From positions 62,001 to 126,000 of the forward strand of contig NZ_JAFMPN010000002.1 in assembly GCF_017351175.1 (NCBI RefSeq): a stretch of DNA of 64,000 nt, given 5' to 3'. Below, in pieces: positions 46,188-55,019 of the stretch. The translations under genes and the position numbers were made by a program. The stretch comes from Desulfovibrio sp. Huiquan2017. GTDB taxonomy: Bacteria > Desulfobacterota > Desulfovibrionia > Desulfovibrionales > Desulfovibrionaceae. The notes below the pieces were generated by a model. That model was not told the DNA's origin. It saw only the letters and a program-made list of their open reading frames with translations, and did no database searches. Every line of letters begins with the position of its first letter. Position 1 is the stretch's first letter.

Positions 46188-47279
46188 TCAGCCCTCCGCC
46201 CCGGTGTTGAGCAGGCGGACTTTGCGTCCCTCTTCAAGGTTGTGCACGCCCCGGATGACGATGATGTCGCCTTCGGCAATGCCGTCGGAGATTTCGAGCC
46301 CGGCCGGGGTGAGTTGGCCCACGGTGACGGTCCGTCGGGTCACGGTGGAGGTTTTCGGGTCCACCACCCAGACGGCGTGGGAGCCGTCGGGTTCACCGAT
46401 GACGGCCACCGGAGGCAGGTAGAAGGCGGTCTTGGCCTGTCCCAGGCCGATGAAATTGACGTGCCCGGACATGCCGCTGCGCATCAGGCGGTCGGCGTTG
46501 TCCAGATAGACCTTGACCGGGTAGGTGGAGCCGGAACCGGACTCCACCCCGACCTCTTCCACCTTGCCCTTCCGAATTCGGCCGGGCAGGGCGTCGAAAA
46601 CCACGGCCACTTCGTCGCCTTCCTTGACCTGGGCGATGAGGGTGTCGGGCACGGAGATGTACATCTTCATCTGGCGGCCCGCGTTGTAGGTGGCGATGGC
46701 CTGGCCCGCGGTTACGTTCTGGTGGACATCGGCGTCCACCTCCCCGATCCAGCCGTTGAAGGGCGCGCGCAAGGTGGTATAGCCGAGGCGTTTGCGGGCG
46801 ATGTCGAGCTGCTTTGTCGAGGCGCTGAGCTGGGCTTCAAAGGATTTGAAGTCCGCCTCCACCTGGTCGAGCTCGCCGCGCGAGATGACTCTGCCCTCGA
46901 ACAGTCGGGTGTTGCGCTGGAGGTCGGCCTTGGCCCGGACGTAGTTGGCCCGGACCTGCTCCATGTTGGCCCTGGCCTGGCGCAGTTCCAGGTCGTAGTC
47001 GGACGGGTCGAGGCGGGCGATGACCTCGCCTTCGGCGAATTGGCGGCCGATCTGGTTGCCCGGAAATTCAACGATCTTGCCACTCACGCGGAAGGAGAGC
47101 CGGGTGGCCAGGGCGTCCTCCGCAGTGCCCGCGAAGGACCACAACTTGCTGCTGTCGGCCCGGGTGGCCCGGATGGTCTTGACCGGACGGATGGGCTCGG
47201 GCACGGGCTCGGGCGAGCGGTCGCAGGCGGCGAGCAGGGTCAGGCAGAGCAGGGCGGCGAAAGGGCGGAGGCGGTTCAT
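46188..47279 (-). CDS. RND efflux periplasmic adaptor (membrane fusion) lipoprotein
   Basis: A 363-residue HlyD/AcrA-type adaptor. The lipoprotein signal ends in LTLLAAC. The barrel-sandwich and coiled-coil domain (about residues 60-190) contains LSFRVSGKIVEF and the TTLRAPFNGWIGEVD lipoyl-like motif, followed by beta-barrel and membrane-proximal domains. It bridges the RND pump to an outer-membrane channel. The start at 47279 overlaps the TetR stop as ATGA, so the three genes form an operon. Confidence 0.92.
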   Translation of the reverse strand: MNRLRPFAALLCLTLLAACDRSPEPVPEPIRPVKTIRATRADSSKLWSFAGTAEDALATRLSFRVSGKIVEFPGNQIGRQFAEGEVIARLDPSDYDLELRQARANMEQVRANYVRAKADLQRNTRLFEGRVISRGELDQVEADFKSFEAQLSASTKQLDIARKRLGYTTLRAPFNGWIGEVDADVHQNVTAGQAIATYNAGRQMKMYISVPDTLIAQVKEGDEVAVVFDALPGRIRKGKVEEVGVESGSGSTYPVKVYLDNADRLMRSGMSGHVNFIGLGQAKTAFYLPPVAVIGEPDGSHAVWVVDPKTSTVTRRTVTVGQLTPAGLEISDGIAEGDIIVIRGVHNLEEGRKVRLLNTGAEG

Positions 47280-47959
47280 TGCATGTTCTCCGTGGGGAGG
47301 CCGAGGAGGCCTCGGATGCGGGTCTTGACGATGGATTCGATGGTGTTGAAACGCCCGTCGTAGGACTCCCACCCGAGGCGTTTGCAGATCTGGGGCTGGC
47401 CTTCCAGCAATTTGATGACGGAGTTGATGATCAGATGGCCGGTGATGATCGCGTCCGCCTCGTCCCGGCAGTGGGCGGCGGTCCCCCGGACCAGGACGGA
47501 CAGGGCGTTCATGGTCGGGGTGAAGAAGGTGGCCTCCAGCTTGGGGAAGAGTTCGGTCGGATGGACCAGCTCGCGGGAGATGATGACCGTCCCCCAGACG
47601 TAGTCGGTCGGCCGCAGGAGCCCGTCGATGATGGTTCCCATGAACCAGTCGACAACCGCGCCTCTGCCCTCCGGAGTGTCCCCGGCGGCGGCCAGTTTGG
47701 CTTCGACCTCTTTGGCCGGAGGGAAGATCTGGTCGCGGATGGTGACGATCTCGCGAATGATGGCCTCGTAAAGCCCGCCTTTGCCCCCGAAATGGTAGCT
47801 CACCGTGGCCAGGTTGACCCCGGCCTCGGCGGCGAGGGTGCGCATGGACACGCCGTTGTAGCCGTTTTGGGCGAACAGCCGGGCGCCGGTCCGGATCAGG
47901 GTGGCGCGGGTCTCCTCGCCCTGGGTCTGTTTGAGAGACTTGCGCTCTCCGCTCTTCAT
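47276..47959 (-). CDS. TetR family regulator of the RND operon
   Basis: A 227-residue TetR regulator with the N-terminal HTH at about residues 15-62 (NGVSMRTLAAEAGVNLATVSYHFGGKGGLYEAI) and a DUF1956/CecR-type C-terminal domain. GGGAGG lies 5 bases before ATG 47959; a start at 48004 has no ribosome site. As first gene of the efflux operon it probably represses itself and the pump through the palindrome at 48027-48039. Confidence 0.9.
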   Translation of the reverse strand: MKSGERKSLKQTQGEETRATLIRTGARLFAQNGYNGVSMRTLAAEAGVNLATVSYHFGGKGGLYEAIIREIVTIRDQIFPPAKEVEAKLAAAGDTPEGRGAVVDWFMGTIIDGLLRPTDYVWGTVIISRELVHPTELFPKLEATFFTPTMNALSVLVRGTAAHCRDEADAIITGHLIINSVIKLLEGQPQICKRLGWESYDGRFNTIESIVKTRIRGLLGLPTENMQ

Positions 47960-48026
47960 GCCTGCCTCCCGGGGGTGGGTATTCGTGGTGGAAGCCTGAC
48001 GCATACGCCCTGTGCAGCGTTTTTGT

Positions 48027-48039
48027 CAAACGTTTGTTT
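48027..48039. promoter_or_regulatory. Palindrome CAAACGTTTG(TTT), candidate operator of the efflux operon
   Basis: A perfect 10-bp inverted repeat at 48027-48036 lies about 70 bases upstream of the TetR start, in an AT-richer promoter segment. It also fits AAAC-N4-GTTT, like the site at 827-838. Confidence 0.5.
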
Positions 48040-48083
48040 AATACGAAATGTTCGGAAGGCTCGTCCACGGGGAGAGCAAAGCG

Positions 48084-48112
48084 AAGGGGCCGGACTTGTT
48101 GTCCGGCCCCTT
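48084..48112 (-). terminator. Terminator hairpin after the pot operon
   Basis: A 12-bp perfect stem (AAGGGGCCGGAC / GTCCGGCCCCTT) with a 5-base loop lies 25 bases past the potD stop. The T run is short on both strands, but the stem is strong. Confidence 0.7.
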
Positions 48113-48136
48113 TGATAACGGCGTGCCGTGGGCGGA

Positions 48137-49171
48137 TTATTCGTTTTCGCCCTTGAGCTTGACCCAGTAGTCCTCGTAGAGCTTCATGCCCTCGCCGATG
48201 TCGTCCTGGAACTCGCCACGTTGGGCGGTGGCGTCGTCGGGGTAGACGATGGTGTTGGCGCGCACGTCGTCGGGAAGCAGTTTTACGGCTGCGGCGTTGG
48301 GGGAGGAATAGCCCATTTCCGTGGAAATGGCGGCGGCCACGTCCGGGCGCAGCAGGTAGTTCAGGAAGGCGTGGGCCTCATCCAGGTTCCGGGCCCCTTG
48401 GGGAATGCACAGGGAGTCCATCCACAGGGAGAACCCTTCCTTGGGGTAGACGTACCGGATTTCGGGATTCTCCTGGTTGGCGATGTATGCCTCGCCATTC
48501 CAGATCACGCCCACCGCGACCTCGCCGGACAGCAGGGCCTGCTTGGGCGAGTCGGAGTCGAAGACGCGCACGAACGGCATGAGTTTCTTGAGCTTCTGAT
48601 AGGCCTGCTCCAGGTGGGCCGGGTCGGTGTCGTTCAGCGAGTAGCCCAGGCTCTTCAGGGCGATGGCGAAGACTTCGCGCGGGTCGTTGGGCAGGAGCAG
48701 CCGGTCCTTCATCTCGGGCTTCCAGAGATCGGTATAGGAGGTCACGGCATCCTCGCCCAAGGTGCCGGTGTTCACGGCGATGGCCGAGGAGCCCCACATG
48801 TAAGGCACGGAAAAGGTGTTGTCCGGGTCGAAGGGTTGGTCCGTGAACTTGGTGGAGAGGTTGGAGAAGTTGGGCAGCTTGGACTTGTCGAGCGGCAGAA
48901 GCATGTCCTGACGGCGCATGAGGCCCACATAGTCGGACGAAGGCACGATGAGGTCGTAGCCCTTTCCGGCCAGCTTGATTTTGGCGTACATGGCCTCATT
49001 GCTGTCATAGGTGGAGATGTGCACCTTGATGCCGGTCTCTCGGGTGAAGTTCTCGACCACCTCGTCCGGGATGTATTCGGACCAGATGTAGAGGTAGAGC
49101 TCTCCGCTGCCGGCAAGGGCCGGGACCGCGAAAGCGAGGGTCAGGACGATTGCGAGCAGTAGCTTTTTCAT
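48137..49171 (-). CDS. potD: Spermidine/putrescine-binding protein
   Basis: A 344-residue periplasmic solute-binding protein with a cleavable signal peptide (about residues 1-20) and the PotD/PotF fold. The N-terminal LYLYIWSEYIPDEVVENF and the VPSSDYVGLMRRQDML segment are typical, and acidic and Trp residues of the polyamine pocket are present (SDSPKQALLSGE and VIWNGEA). It delivers polyamine to PotBC. It overlaps potC by 4 bases and is last in the operon. Confidence 0.93.
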   Translation of the reverse strand: MKKLLLAIVLTLAFAVPALAGSGELYLYIWSEYIPDEVVENFTRETGIKVHISTYDSNEAMYAKIKLAGKGYDLIVPSSDYVGLMRRQDMLLPLDKSKLPNFSNLSTKFTDQPFDPDNTFSVPYMWGSSAIAVNTGTLGEDAVTSYTDLWKPEMKDRLLLPNDPREVFAIALKSLGYSLNDTDPAHLEQAYQKLKKLMPFVRVFDSDSPKQALLSGEVAVGVIWNGEAYIANQENPEIRYVYPKEGFSLWMDSLCIPQGARNLDEAHAFLNYLLRPDVAAAISTEMGYSSPNAAAVKLLPDDVRANTIVYPDDATAQRGEFQDDIGEGMKLYEDYWVKLKGENE

Positions 49172-49935
49172 GACTTCTCCTTGAGCAGCCGCCGGGACAG
49201 GAGGACGGCGGCCACGGTTACGGTGATCATCACCACGCTGAGCGCGTTGACGTCGGGCTTTATGCCGAGACGGACCATGGAATATATCCGCAGGGGCAGG
49301 ACCTCGTAGGTCGGCCCCGTGGTGAAGAAGGAGACGATGACGTCATCCAGCGACAGGGTGAAGCTTAACAGCCACCCCGCGATGAGGCCGGGGGCGGCCA
49401 TGGGCAGGACGATGCGCCGGAAGACCTGGTATTCCACGGCCCCCAGATCTCGGGCGGCTTCGACCACGGTGGGGTCGAACCCCTTGAACCGGGCGTAGAC
49501 CGTGGCCGTGACAAAGGGCACGCACAGGGTCACATGCCCCATGAGCAGGGTCCAGAAGCCCAGCGACAGCCCCACCCCTAGGAAGAGGACCAGCAGCGAG
49601 ATGCCGATGACGATGTCCGGGGACATCATCATGACGAATATCCCGGCGAAGACCGCGCGGCGGCCTCTGAACCGGTACTGATGGAGCATGAAGGCGGCCA
49701 GGGTGCCGATGATGCAGGATATCGTGGCCGAGACCACGGCGATGGTCGCGGAGCGGACGGCCGCGTCCACCAGGGTCGCGTTGCTGAGCAGCCTGCCGTA
49801 CCATTGCAGGGTGAACCCCTTCCAGGCCAGGGAGTACTTGGAGGCGTTGAAGGAGTAGACCGCGATGACCACGAGCGGCAGATAGAGGAAGGCGTAGACC
49901 AGCGCGGCGTAGGCCGCCTTGACGAAGCGGTTCAT
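49168..49935 (-). CDS. potC: Polyamine ABC transporter permease
   Basis: A 255-residue permease with six membrane helices and the EAA loop (VVEARDLG-like EAARDLGAVEYQVFRRIVLP) that contacts the ATPase. It starts 4 bases inside the end of potB and ends 4 bases inside potD. Confidence 0.93.
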   Translation of the reverse strand: MNRFVKAAYAALVYAFLYLPLVVIAVYSFNASKYSLAWKGFTLQWYGRLLSNATLVDAAVRSATIAVVSATISCIIGTLAAFMLHQYRFRGRRAVFAGIFVMMMSPDIVIGISLLVLFLGVGLSLGFWTLLMGHVTLCVPFVTATVYARFKGFDPTVVEAARDLGAVEYQVFRRIVLPMAAPGLIAGWLLSFTLSLDDVIVSFFTTGPTYEVLPLRIYSMVRLGIKPDVNALSVVMITVTVAAVLLSRRLLKEKS

Positions 49936-50783
49936 ATGCGCACCTTCCTTCCGGCCCGGCGTACGCTCTTGTAGTACAATGCGAGCATCAGCCCCATGAT
50001 CACGGTCATGGCGATGGAGGCCGCCGCTCCGAGCGGGAGGTTGCGGGCCGCCAGGAACTGGTCGCGGATGTAGTTGCCGAGCAGCATGGTCCGGGCCCCG
50101 CCGAGGATGTCCGGGATGTAGAACATGCCCAGCGCGGGCAGGAAGACGAGCATGCAGCCCGAGACGATGCCGGGCATGGTCAGGGGCACGGTGATCTTGC
50201 GGAAGGTCGAGAAGCGGCTGGCCCCGAGGTCGCGGGAGGCCTCCAACAGCTTGAGGTCCAGCTTTTCAATGGCCGCGTACAGCGGCAGGATCATGAACGG
50301 CAGCAGGGTGTAGACCAGGCCGATGAAGACTGCCGTGGGCGTGTACATGAGCTTGAGCGGCGCGTCGATTACCCCGAGGAAGTGCAGGAACCGGTTGACC
50401 ACGCCGTCGGCCTTGAGCACGGCCACCAGGGCGTAGGTGCGGATGAGCGTGTTGGTCCAGAAGGGGATCATGACCAGCAGGAGCAGGGTTTTGGTATACC
50501 GCTTGCCCGCCCGGGCCACGATGTAGGCGAAGGGGTAGCCGACAAGCAGGCACAACAGGGTGGCCGTGGCGGCCATGATCATGGACTCGGCCAGCATGGA
50601 CCCCAAGGCGGGCTGGAGCAGCTCGCGGTAGCTCGCGGCGGACAGGAGCGGCTGGATGAGGTTGTCCGGGTCGCGTTTGAGGAAGCTGACCGCCAGGAGC
50701 ATGAGGGTGGGCACGGCCCCGAACAGGACCATCCAGCCGAGCACGCCGGTGACGACCAGCCGTTTGAACAGGTTATCCTTCAT
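49932..50783 (-). CDS. potB: Polyamine ABC transporter permease
   Basis: A 283-residue permease with six helices and an EAA loop (LLEASRDLGASRFSTFRKITVP). ATG 50783 opens MKDNLFKRL; the longer frame upstream lies inside potA and is rejected. It overlaps potA by 11 bases and potC by 4, indicating coupled translation. Confidence 0.92.
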   Translation of the reverse strand: MKDNLFKRLVVTGVLGWMVLFGAVPTLMLLAVSFLKRDPDNLIQPLLSAASYRELLQPALGSMLAESMIMAATATLLCLLVGYPFAYIVARAGKRYTKTLLLLVMIPFWTNTLIRTYALVAVLKADGVVNRFLHFLGVIDAPLKLMYTPTAVFIGLVYTLLPFMILPLYAAIEKLDLKLLEASRDLGASRFSTFRKITVPLTMPGIVSGCMLVFLPALGMFYIPDILGGARTMLLGNYIRDQFLAARNLPLGAAASIAMTVIMGLMLALYYKSVRRAGRKVRI

Positions 50784-51891
50784 GAGGCAGGACCACCTCC
50801 CATCCCTCGAACCAGCCCACGGCCACCCGGTCGCCGCCATGAAAATAGAGGGTCTCGCTGTCTTCGTCGAAAAACTCGGTGACCAGAATGCGCTTGCCGT
50901 CCTCCAGGGTGATGTCCACGTCGTAGGTGGCGCCCCGGTAGCAGGTGCCGTCCACCGTGCCCTTGAGCAGGGCCTTGGCGAACTTGTCGGCCAGGTCCGG
51001 GGATTCCTCCAGATCCTTCATGACCTCCACGCGGAAGTCCTCGGGCCGAAGCAGAACGTGGACGCGGTCGCCTTCGGCGAACTCGCGGCGTGCCTTGACC
51101 AGCACGGACGCACCTTCCACCTCGGCGGTGTAGCTCTCGCCCCGGCGGCCGGTGATGGTCCCGTCCAGGACGTTGATCTCGCCCACGAAACGGGCCACGT
51201 AGAGATTGGCCGGTTCCTCGTAGATCTCGCGCGGGGTGCCCACCTGTTCGATGTGTCCGTCGTTCATGACCACCACTCGGTCGGACATGGAAAAGGCTTC
51301 TTCCTGGTCGTGGGTGACGAGGACGAAGGCTATGTCCAGCGTGCGCTGCAACACTTTGAGTTCTTTCTGCATCTGCTTGCGCAGCCGGTAATCCAGGGCG
51401 GACAGGGGTTCGTCCAGGAGCAGGACGCGGGGCTTGTTGACGATGGCCCGGGCTATGGCCACGCGCTGCTGCTGGCCGCCGGACAGTTCCGAGGGCATCC
51501 GTTTGCTCATGGCTTCCAGGCGGACGAGCTTGAGAGCCTCGGCCACGGTGCGTCGGACGTCGGCCTCGCCGTTTCCGGCGATGCGCAGGCCGAAGGCCAC
51601 GTTGTCGAAGACGTTCATGTGCGGGAACAGGGCGTAGCTCTGGAACACGGTGTTCACGGCCCGGGACTCCGGGGGCACGCCCTTCATGGAGCGGCCGTCC
51701 AGTTCCACCCGGCCTCCGTCGCACTCCTCGAATCCGCCGAGGATCCGCAGGATGGTGGTCTTGCCGCACCCGGAAGGGCCGAGCAAGGTGACGAATTCCC
51801 CGTCCTGGATGGACAGGGAGATGTTTTCGACGGCGGTCTCCCCGTCAAAGGTCTTGGAGACGCTGTCCAGGGTAACGACAGGTTGTGTCAT
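50773..51891 (-). CDS. potA: Polyamine ABC transporter ATPase
   Basis: A 372-residue ABC ATPase. The Walker A is GPSGCGKTT, the Q-loop is in FQSYALFPHM, the signature is LSGGQQQR, the Walker B is VLLLDEPLSAL and the switch His is in VTHDQEEA. A C-terminal TOBE-type regulatory domain spans about residues 280-370. It is the first gene of potABCD. Confidence 0.95.
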   Translation of the reverse strand: MTQPVVTLDSVSKTFDGETAVENISLSIQDGEFVTLLGPSGCGKTTILRILGGFEECDGGRVELDGRSMKGVPPESRAVNTVFQSYALFPHMNVFDNVAFGLRIAGNGEADVRRTVAEALKLVRLEAMSKRMPSELSGGQQQRVAIARAIVNKPRVLLLDEPLSALDYRLRKQMQKELKVLQRTLDIAFVLVTHDQEEAFSMSDRVVVMNDGHIEQVGTPREIYEEPANLYVARFVGEINVLDGTITGRRGESYTAEVEGASVLVKARREFAEGDRVHVLLRPEDFRVEVMKDLEESPDLADKFAKALLKGTVDGTCYRGATYDVDITLEDGKRILVTEFFDEDSETLYFHGGDRVAVGWFEGWEVVLPHEG

Positions 51892-51927
51892 GTATCTCCT
51901 CGAAGAGCGGCGTGGCGGTGGGCGCTG

Positions 51928-53004
51928 TTACGGCAGGACTACGGGCTGAAGCACAGCCGTGTCCGCCGGGACGGGAAGCGCGTGGCGGCGACGCAATTTC
52001 GTTTTCAGGGACTCAATGCCCGGGTTGAACAGAAAGTGGACCAGGACGGCGGCCGCCAGGGCGGCGGCCAGGACGAACACCCCCTCGGGGTCGTCCATGT
52101 AGGTCTCGAACAGGGCTATGACGATGTAGTGGAACAGGTAGAATGGGTAGCTGATCTTGCCCGCGAACCGATCGCATTGTAACCGTTTGAAGCCGCGAAA
52201 GACAAGGGGCATGGACAACAGCGCGCCCAGAGGCAGAAAAAACGGCAACAGGGGCTTGGCCAAGCCCCCGGCCATGCAGGCCAAACCGGCCAGGACCAGG
52301 AACAGCCCGTAGTCGTACCAGCGCGCTTCAGGGGCGAGCCGCCGGTGAACCCGGTAGGCCAGGATGCCGCCCGTGAAAAGCCAGAACTCCAGCGGGAAGA
52401 AACGCTTGAAGAAGACCACATCGGCCGCCGGGGAAGCCATGACAGCGAGCTTCAGGCCCAGGCTTGCGCCCAGAAGGGCGAGCAGGGTCCGGGTGCGCAG
52501 CCTGACCATGAACGGGGCCAGGGCGTAGAAGGTTACCTCTAGGGACAGGGACCATCCCTGGATGAGCGGGGCGTCCGACCACAGGGCGTCGCGGCTGTTG
52601 GTCACGAAATACAGGCCGCCCTCGGGGTGACGGGCCAGGGAGAAGAGCAGCTCCTGGCCGAAGGTTGTGGCCGAGGTCCAGGCCATGAGCGCGAAGGCGG
52701 CGGGATCGGCCACGATGGCCCGCAGGGTTTCCCTGTTGGTCAGGGAGTGGACGTCCAGGTTGGTCAGCAACCCCAGGCTGATCACCAGGGCCAGGACGTA
52801 CATGGGATACAGGGTCAGAAAGCGGCTCAAGTAGAAGGCGCGGACGTTGCCGTAGGTCCGGTCCAGGACCAGGGCCATGTAGAAGCCGGAGATGGCGAAA
52901 AAGGTCAGCACGGCCTCATGGCCGTCCACCAGCGGGACGTCCCCGAAGGCCGGAAAATGCGAATTGAAGACCGCGAAGGCGAGCAGCAGGCGGATGAAGC
53001 CCAT
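51928..53004 (-). CDS. Acyltransferase 3 family membrane protein
   Basis: A 358-residue integral membrane acyltransferase with about ten helices, of the type that O-acylates surface glycans or lipids. The N-terminal FIRLLLAFAVFNSHF carries the conserved His, FFAISGFYMALVL matches F..SGF.., and RFLTLYPMYVL is the R...R..P motif variant. Substrate is unknown. It lies 36 bases upstream of potA and 89 bases downstream of the SET gene, so it could belong to either unit or stand alone. Confidence 0.88.
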   Translation of the reverse strand: MGFIRLLLAFAVFNSHFPAFGDVPLVDGHEAVLTFFAISGFYMALVLDRTYGNVRAFYLSRFLTLYPMYVLALVISLGLLTNLDVHSLTNRETLRAIVADPAAFALMAWTSATTFGQELLFSLARHPEGGLYFVTNSRDALWSDAPLIQGWSLSLEVTFYALAPFMVRLRTRTLLALLGASLGLKLAVMASPAADVVFFKRFFPLEFWLFTGGILAYRVHRRLAPEARWYDYGLFLVLAGLACMAGGLAKPLLPFFLPLGALLSMPLVFRGFKRLQCDRFAGKISYPFYLFHYIVIALFETYMDDPEGVFVLAAALAAAVLVHFLFNPGIESLKTKLRRRHALPVPADTAVLQPVVLP

Positions 53005-53093
53005 GGCGCTACCTCCCTCTCCGGGAAACCGGACCGCGAGGGTCCGGAGGGATGTTCCGCGCGGTCGAGGCCGCGGCCATGTGTTTCAATCGT

Positions 53094-53738
53094 TCAGCCA
53101 TTGAACCCGAACGGGGCGGGCTTGAGGTTGTCGGGGGGGACGGCGTTGGGCACGGCCACTCCCCGGCGGCGCAGGGCGGTTACGGAACGGTACGGCTCTT
53201 CGCCGCAGAGATAGGCGCGCAGCCGATGTTTGGCTTCGGCGTCAAGGAAAGTCATGAGCGGCTGGTGCACATCGGGCACCCGGTCGAGGGCGTCCCGGAC
53301 GAGGCCGTCCCAGGCCGAGTGGTGGCGCTCCATGTCGTCGGGGTGCAGGGCTTTGCGGCAGCGGGTGCAGCCGCAATTGAGGGGGATGTCCCGGCCCAGG
53401 TCGAACAGGCCGTATTCCTCGCAGACCTCCTGGCCTTTCCAGATGTCGCGCACGGCGATTTCGAAGCCGTAGGCCGTGGCCATGACGTTGGCGTCGCAGC
53501 GGTGATTGACGTAGCGCGCGTTGTCACGGCTGACGATATGTACGCCGGACTCGTCGGCGTAGACGGTCTTGCCGGAGGCGTTGGCCGCGACGAGGCGGTT
53601 GGCGGCATGGGCCGCGAAAGCCGCTTCGAGACAGTCGCGGACATAGACAATGGTACCCCGCGGGATGTCCTGGGTGGCGAACACGCCGTACCCGATGGTC
53701 GGATCGACGAAACGTACTTCGGTTTTGGGATGCATCAT
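53094..53738 (-). CDS. SET-domain protein, putative lysine methyltransferase
   Basis: A 214-residue protein with a SET fold, the SAM-dependent protein-lysine methyltransferase domain best known from eukaryotes. Motifs in order: GYGVFATQDIPRGTIV, the ARYVNHRCDANV pseudoknot motif (NHSC.PN class), RDIWKGQEVCEEYG (EE..DYG class) and a post-SET CGCTRC zinc-type triplet. The key residues are present, so activity is plausible. Two adjacent ATGs (53738, 53735) occur without a clear ribosome site. It is the last gene of a five-gene run that also encodes a GNAT acetyltransferase. The target is unknown. Confidence 0.82.
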   Translation of the reverse strand: MMHPKTEVRFVDPTIGYGVFATQDIPRGTIVYVRDCLEAAFAAHAANRLVAANASGKTVYADESGVHIVSRDNARYVNHRCDANVMATAYGFEIAVRDIWKGQEVCEEYGLFDLGRDIPLNCGCTRCRKALHPDDMERHHSAWDGLVRDALDRVPDVHQPLMTFLDAEAKHRLRAYLCGEEPYRSVTALRRRGVAVPNAVPPDNLKPAPFGFNG

Positions 53739-53794
53739 GGGAATTTACCGCTTCCGTCGGGGTGGAAGTCTGCTTGAGGTCGGGCGGGGACGGG

Positions 53795-54067
53795 TTACCA
53801 GTCCTCGTCGGTGTCGTAGTCGATCCCGTCTTCCAGGGTGTAGTTGCGCACCTTGATGCGCAACTCGTCCTCGTTCTCCACGACGACGCCCTCGGCGGTG
53901 ACCCACCTGTCTACATATTCGATCAGGCTTTCTCCGTTCTCGTCGGGTTCGACGATGAACTCCTCTTCGCCGTCCACCAGCAGAACGACGCCGGATACAT
54001 TTTCATCGTCCCAGTCCAGAGGGAGTATTTGCCCGAACAGGGAATCCTCATACACATCGGTAGCCAT
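53795..54067 (-). CDS. Small acidic OB-like protein of unknown function
   Basis: A 90-residue, strongly acidic, cytoplasmic protein. Alternating hydrophobic strands (SGVVLLVDGEEEFIV, DRWVTAEGVVVE, ELRIKVRNYTLED) suggest a small five-stranded beta barrel of OB type, which is my reading and not a family match. GGAG precedes ATG 54067. It sits between the GNAT (12 bases) and SET (56 bases) genes. Confidence 0.72.
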   Translation of the reverse strand: MATDVYEDSLFGQILPLDWDDENVSGVVLLVDGEEEFIVEPDENGESLIEYVDRWVTAEGVVVENEDELRIKVRNYTLEDGIDYDTDEDW

Positions 54068-54079
54068 TGTCTCCCGCTC

Positions 54080-54643
54080 CTATTGGTAGTTGTTGTCCGC
54101 GTCGTCTTCGTCGATGTTCAGCCGGTAGACCAGGCCGCCTTCCATGGGGATGAACTGCTTGCAGAACCGTCGCTGGACCGAGAAGCCGTTGGCTTCGTAA
54201 AATAGGCGGGCGTTTTCGAAGGCACGCCCCTCGCCGGTTTCCAGGAACACGGATTTGCCCATCTCCCCGGCCACCCGGCGGAGCATTTCGGCCACAAGGC
54301 CCGAGCCGATGCCGAGCCTGCGGAATTCGGGATCCACGGTGATGCCGTAGAGCTCGTATTCGCTGGGCCAGTACATGATCGGCCCGTAGCAGACGAAGCC
54401 GATGATCCGTTCGCCATCGCCATCGTCGGCCTTGGCCAGAAGGAAGGTCTGGGCCTCCTCGCCGTTGCCGTAGGCGCAGTCCCAGGCCATGTCTTCGGCG
54501 GACAGCATGGCGTCGGCCGAAAACAGCCCGCTGGAAGCGGCCATGTTCAGGATGGTCTCCACGTCGTCGGGCGTGATGCCCGAAGAGATGCGGACCTCGC
54601 GCATGTCCTCGCGGACGTCGTCTTCTCTGGTTGTCGTGTCCAT
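54080..54643 (-). CDS. GNAT family N-acetyltransferase
   Basis: A 187-residue GNAT protein. The acetyl-CoA loop is VDPEFRRLGIGSGL (the Q/RxxGxG/A motif). It is preceded by the YELYGITV strand and followed by NARLFYEANGF, both typical of GNAT folds. The extended acidic N-terminus and C-terminus are unusual. The substrate is unknown; it could be a small amine or a protein. It is the third gene of the accessory operon. Confidence 0.88.
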   Translation of the reverse strand: MDTTTREDDVREDMREVRISSGITPDDVETILNMAASSGLFSADAMLSAEDMAWDCAYGNGEEAQTFLLAKADDGDGERIIGFVCYGPIMYWPSEYELYGITVDPEFRRLGIGSGLVAEMLRRVAGEMGKSVFLETGEGRAFENARLFYEANGFSVQRRFCKQFIPMEGGLVYRLNIDEDDADNNYQ

Positions 54644-54668
54644 GGTGGTCTCAGGGCCGTGCGGCCCG

Positions 54669-55019
54669 TCAGGCGAGGCGGTGTGTCCGCTCGTCTCGTT
54701 GCAGGTTCATGGAGGTATAGTTCATCGACGAGGTGTCGCCGATGACCTCGATGGTCTCCACGTGAATGGTGTCGAAGCCCAAAGTACTCATTGCCGTGCC
54801 GGTGACCTCGCAGGTCCTGCCGGCCAGGGTGGAGGGATCCTGCTCCACGCCGAGGAGCAAATATTCCGTGTCGCCGTCCTTGAGGACCAGGCCGAAATCG
54901 GTGTTGACCACCAGTCCCCAAATGGTCACGGCTTGCTCCGCGCCCGCAGTCGAAGCGGACAGGATGGGAACGAGGCAGAGAACGGCGGTCATCAGAAAGG
55001 GAATCAGTTGTTTACGCAT
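54669..55019 (-). CDS. Exported OB-like protein of unknown function
   Basis: A 116-residue protein with a signal peptide (about residues 1-27, cut near STAGAE). The mature part has the strand pattern VTIWGLVVNTDFGLVL, YLLLGVE and CEVTGTAM ... DTIHVETIEVI, consistent with a periplasmic OB fold. It contains one cysteine. Its start overlaps the preceding gene by 16 bases, so translation is probably coupled. Confidence 0.72.
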   Translation of the reverse strand: MRKQLIPFLMTAVLCLVPILSASTAGAEQAVTIWGLVVNTDFGLVLKDGDTEYLLLGVEQDPSTLAGRTCEVTGTAMSTLGFDTIHVETIEVIGDTSSMNYTSMNLQRDERTHRLA

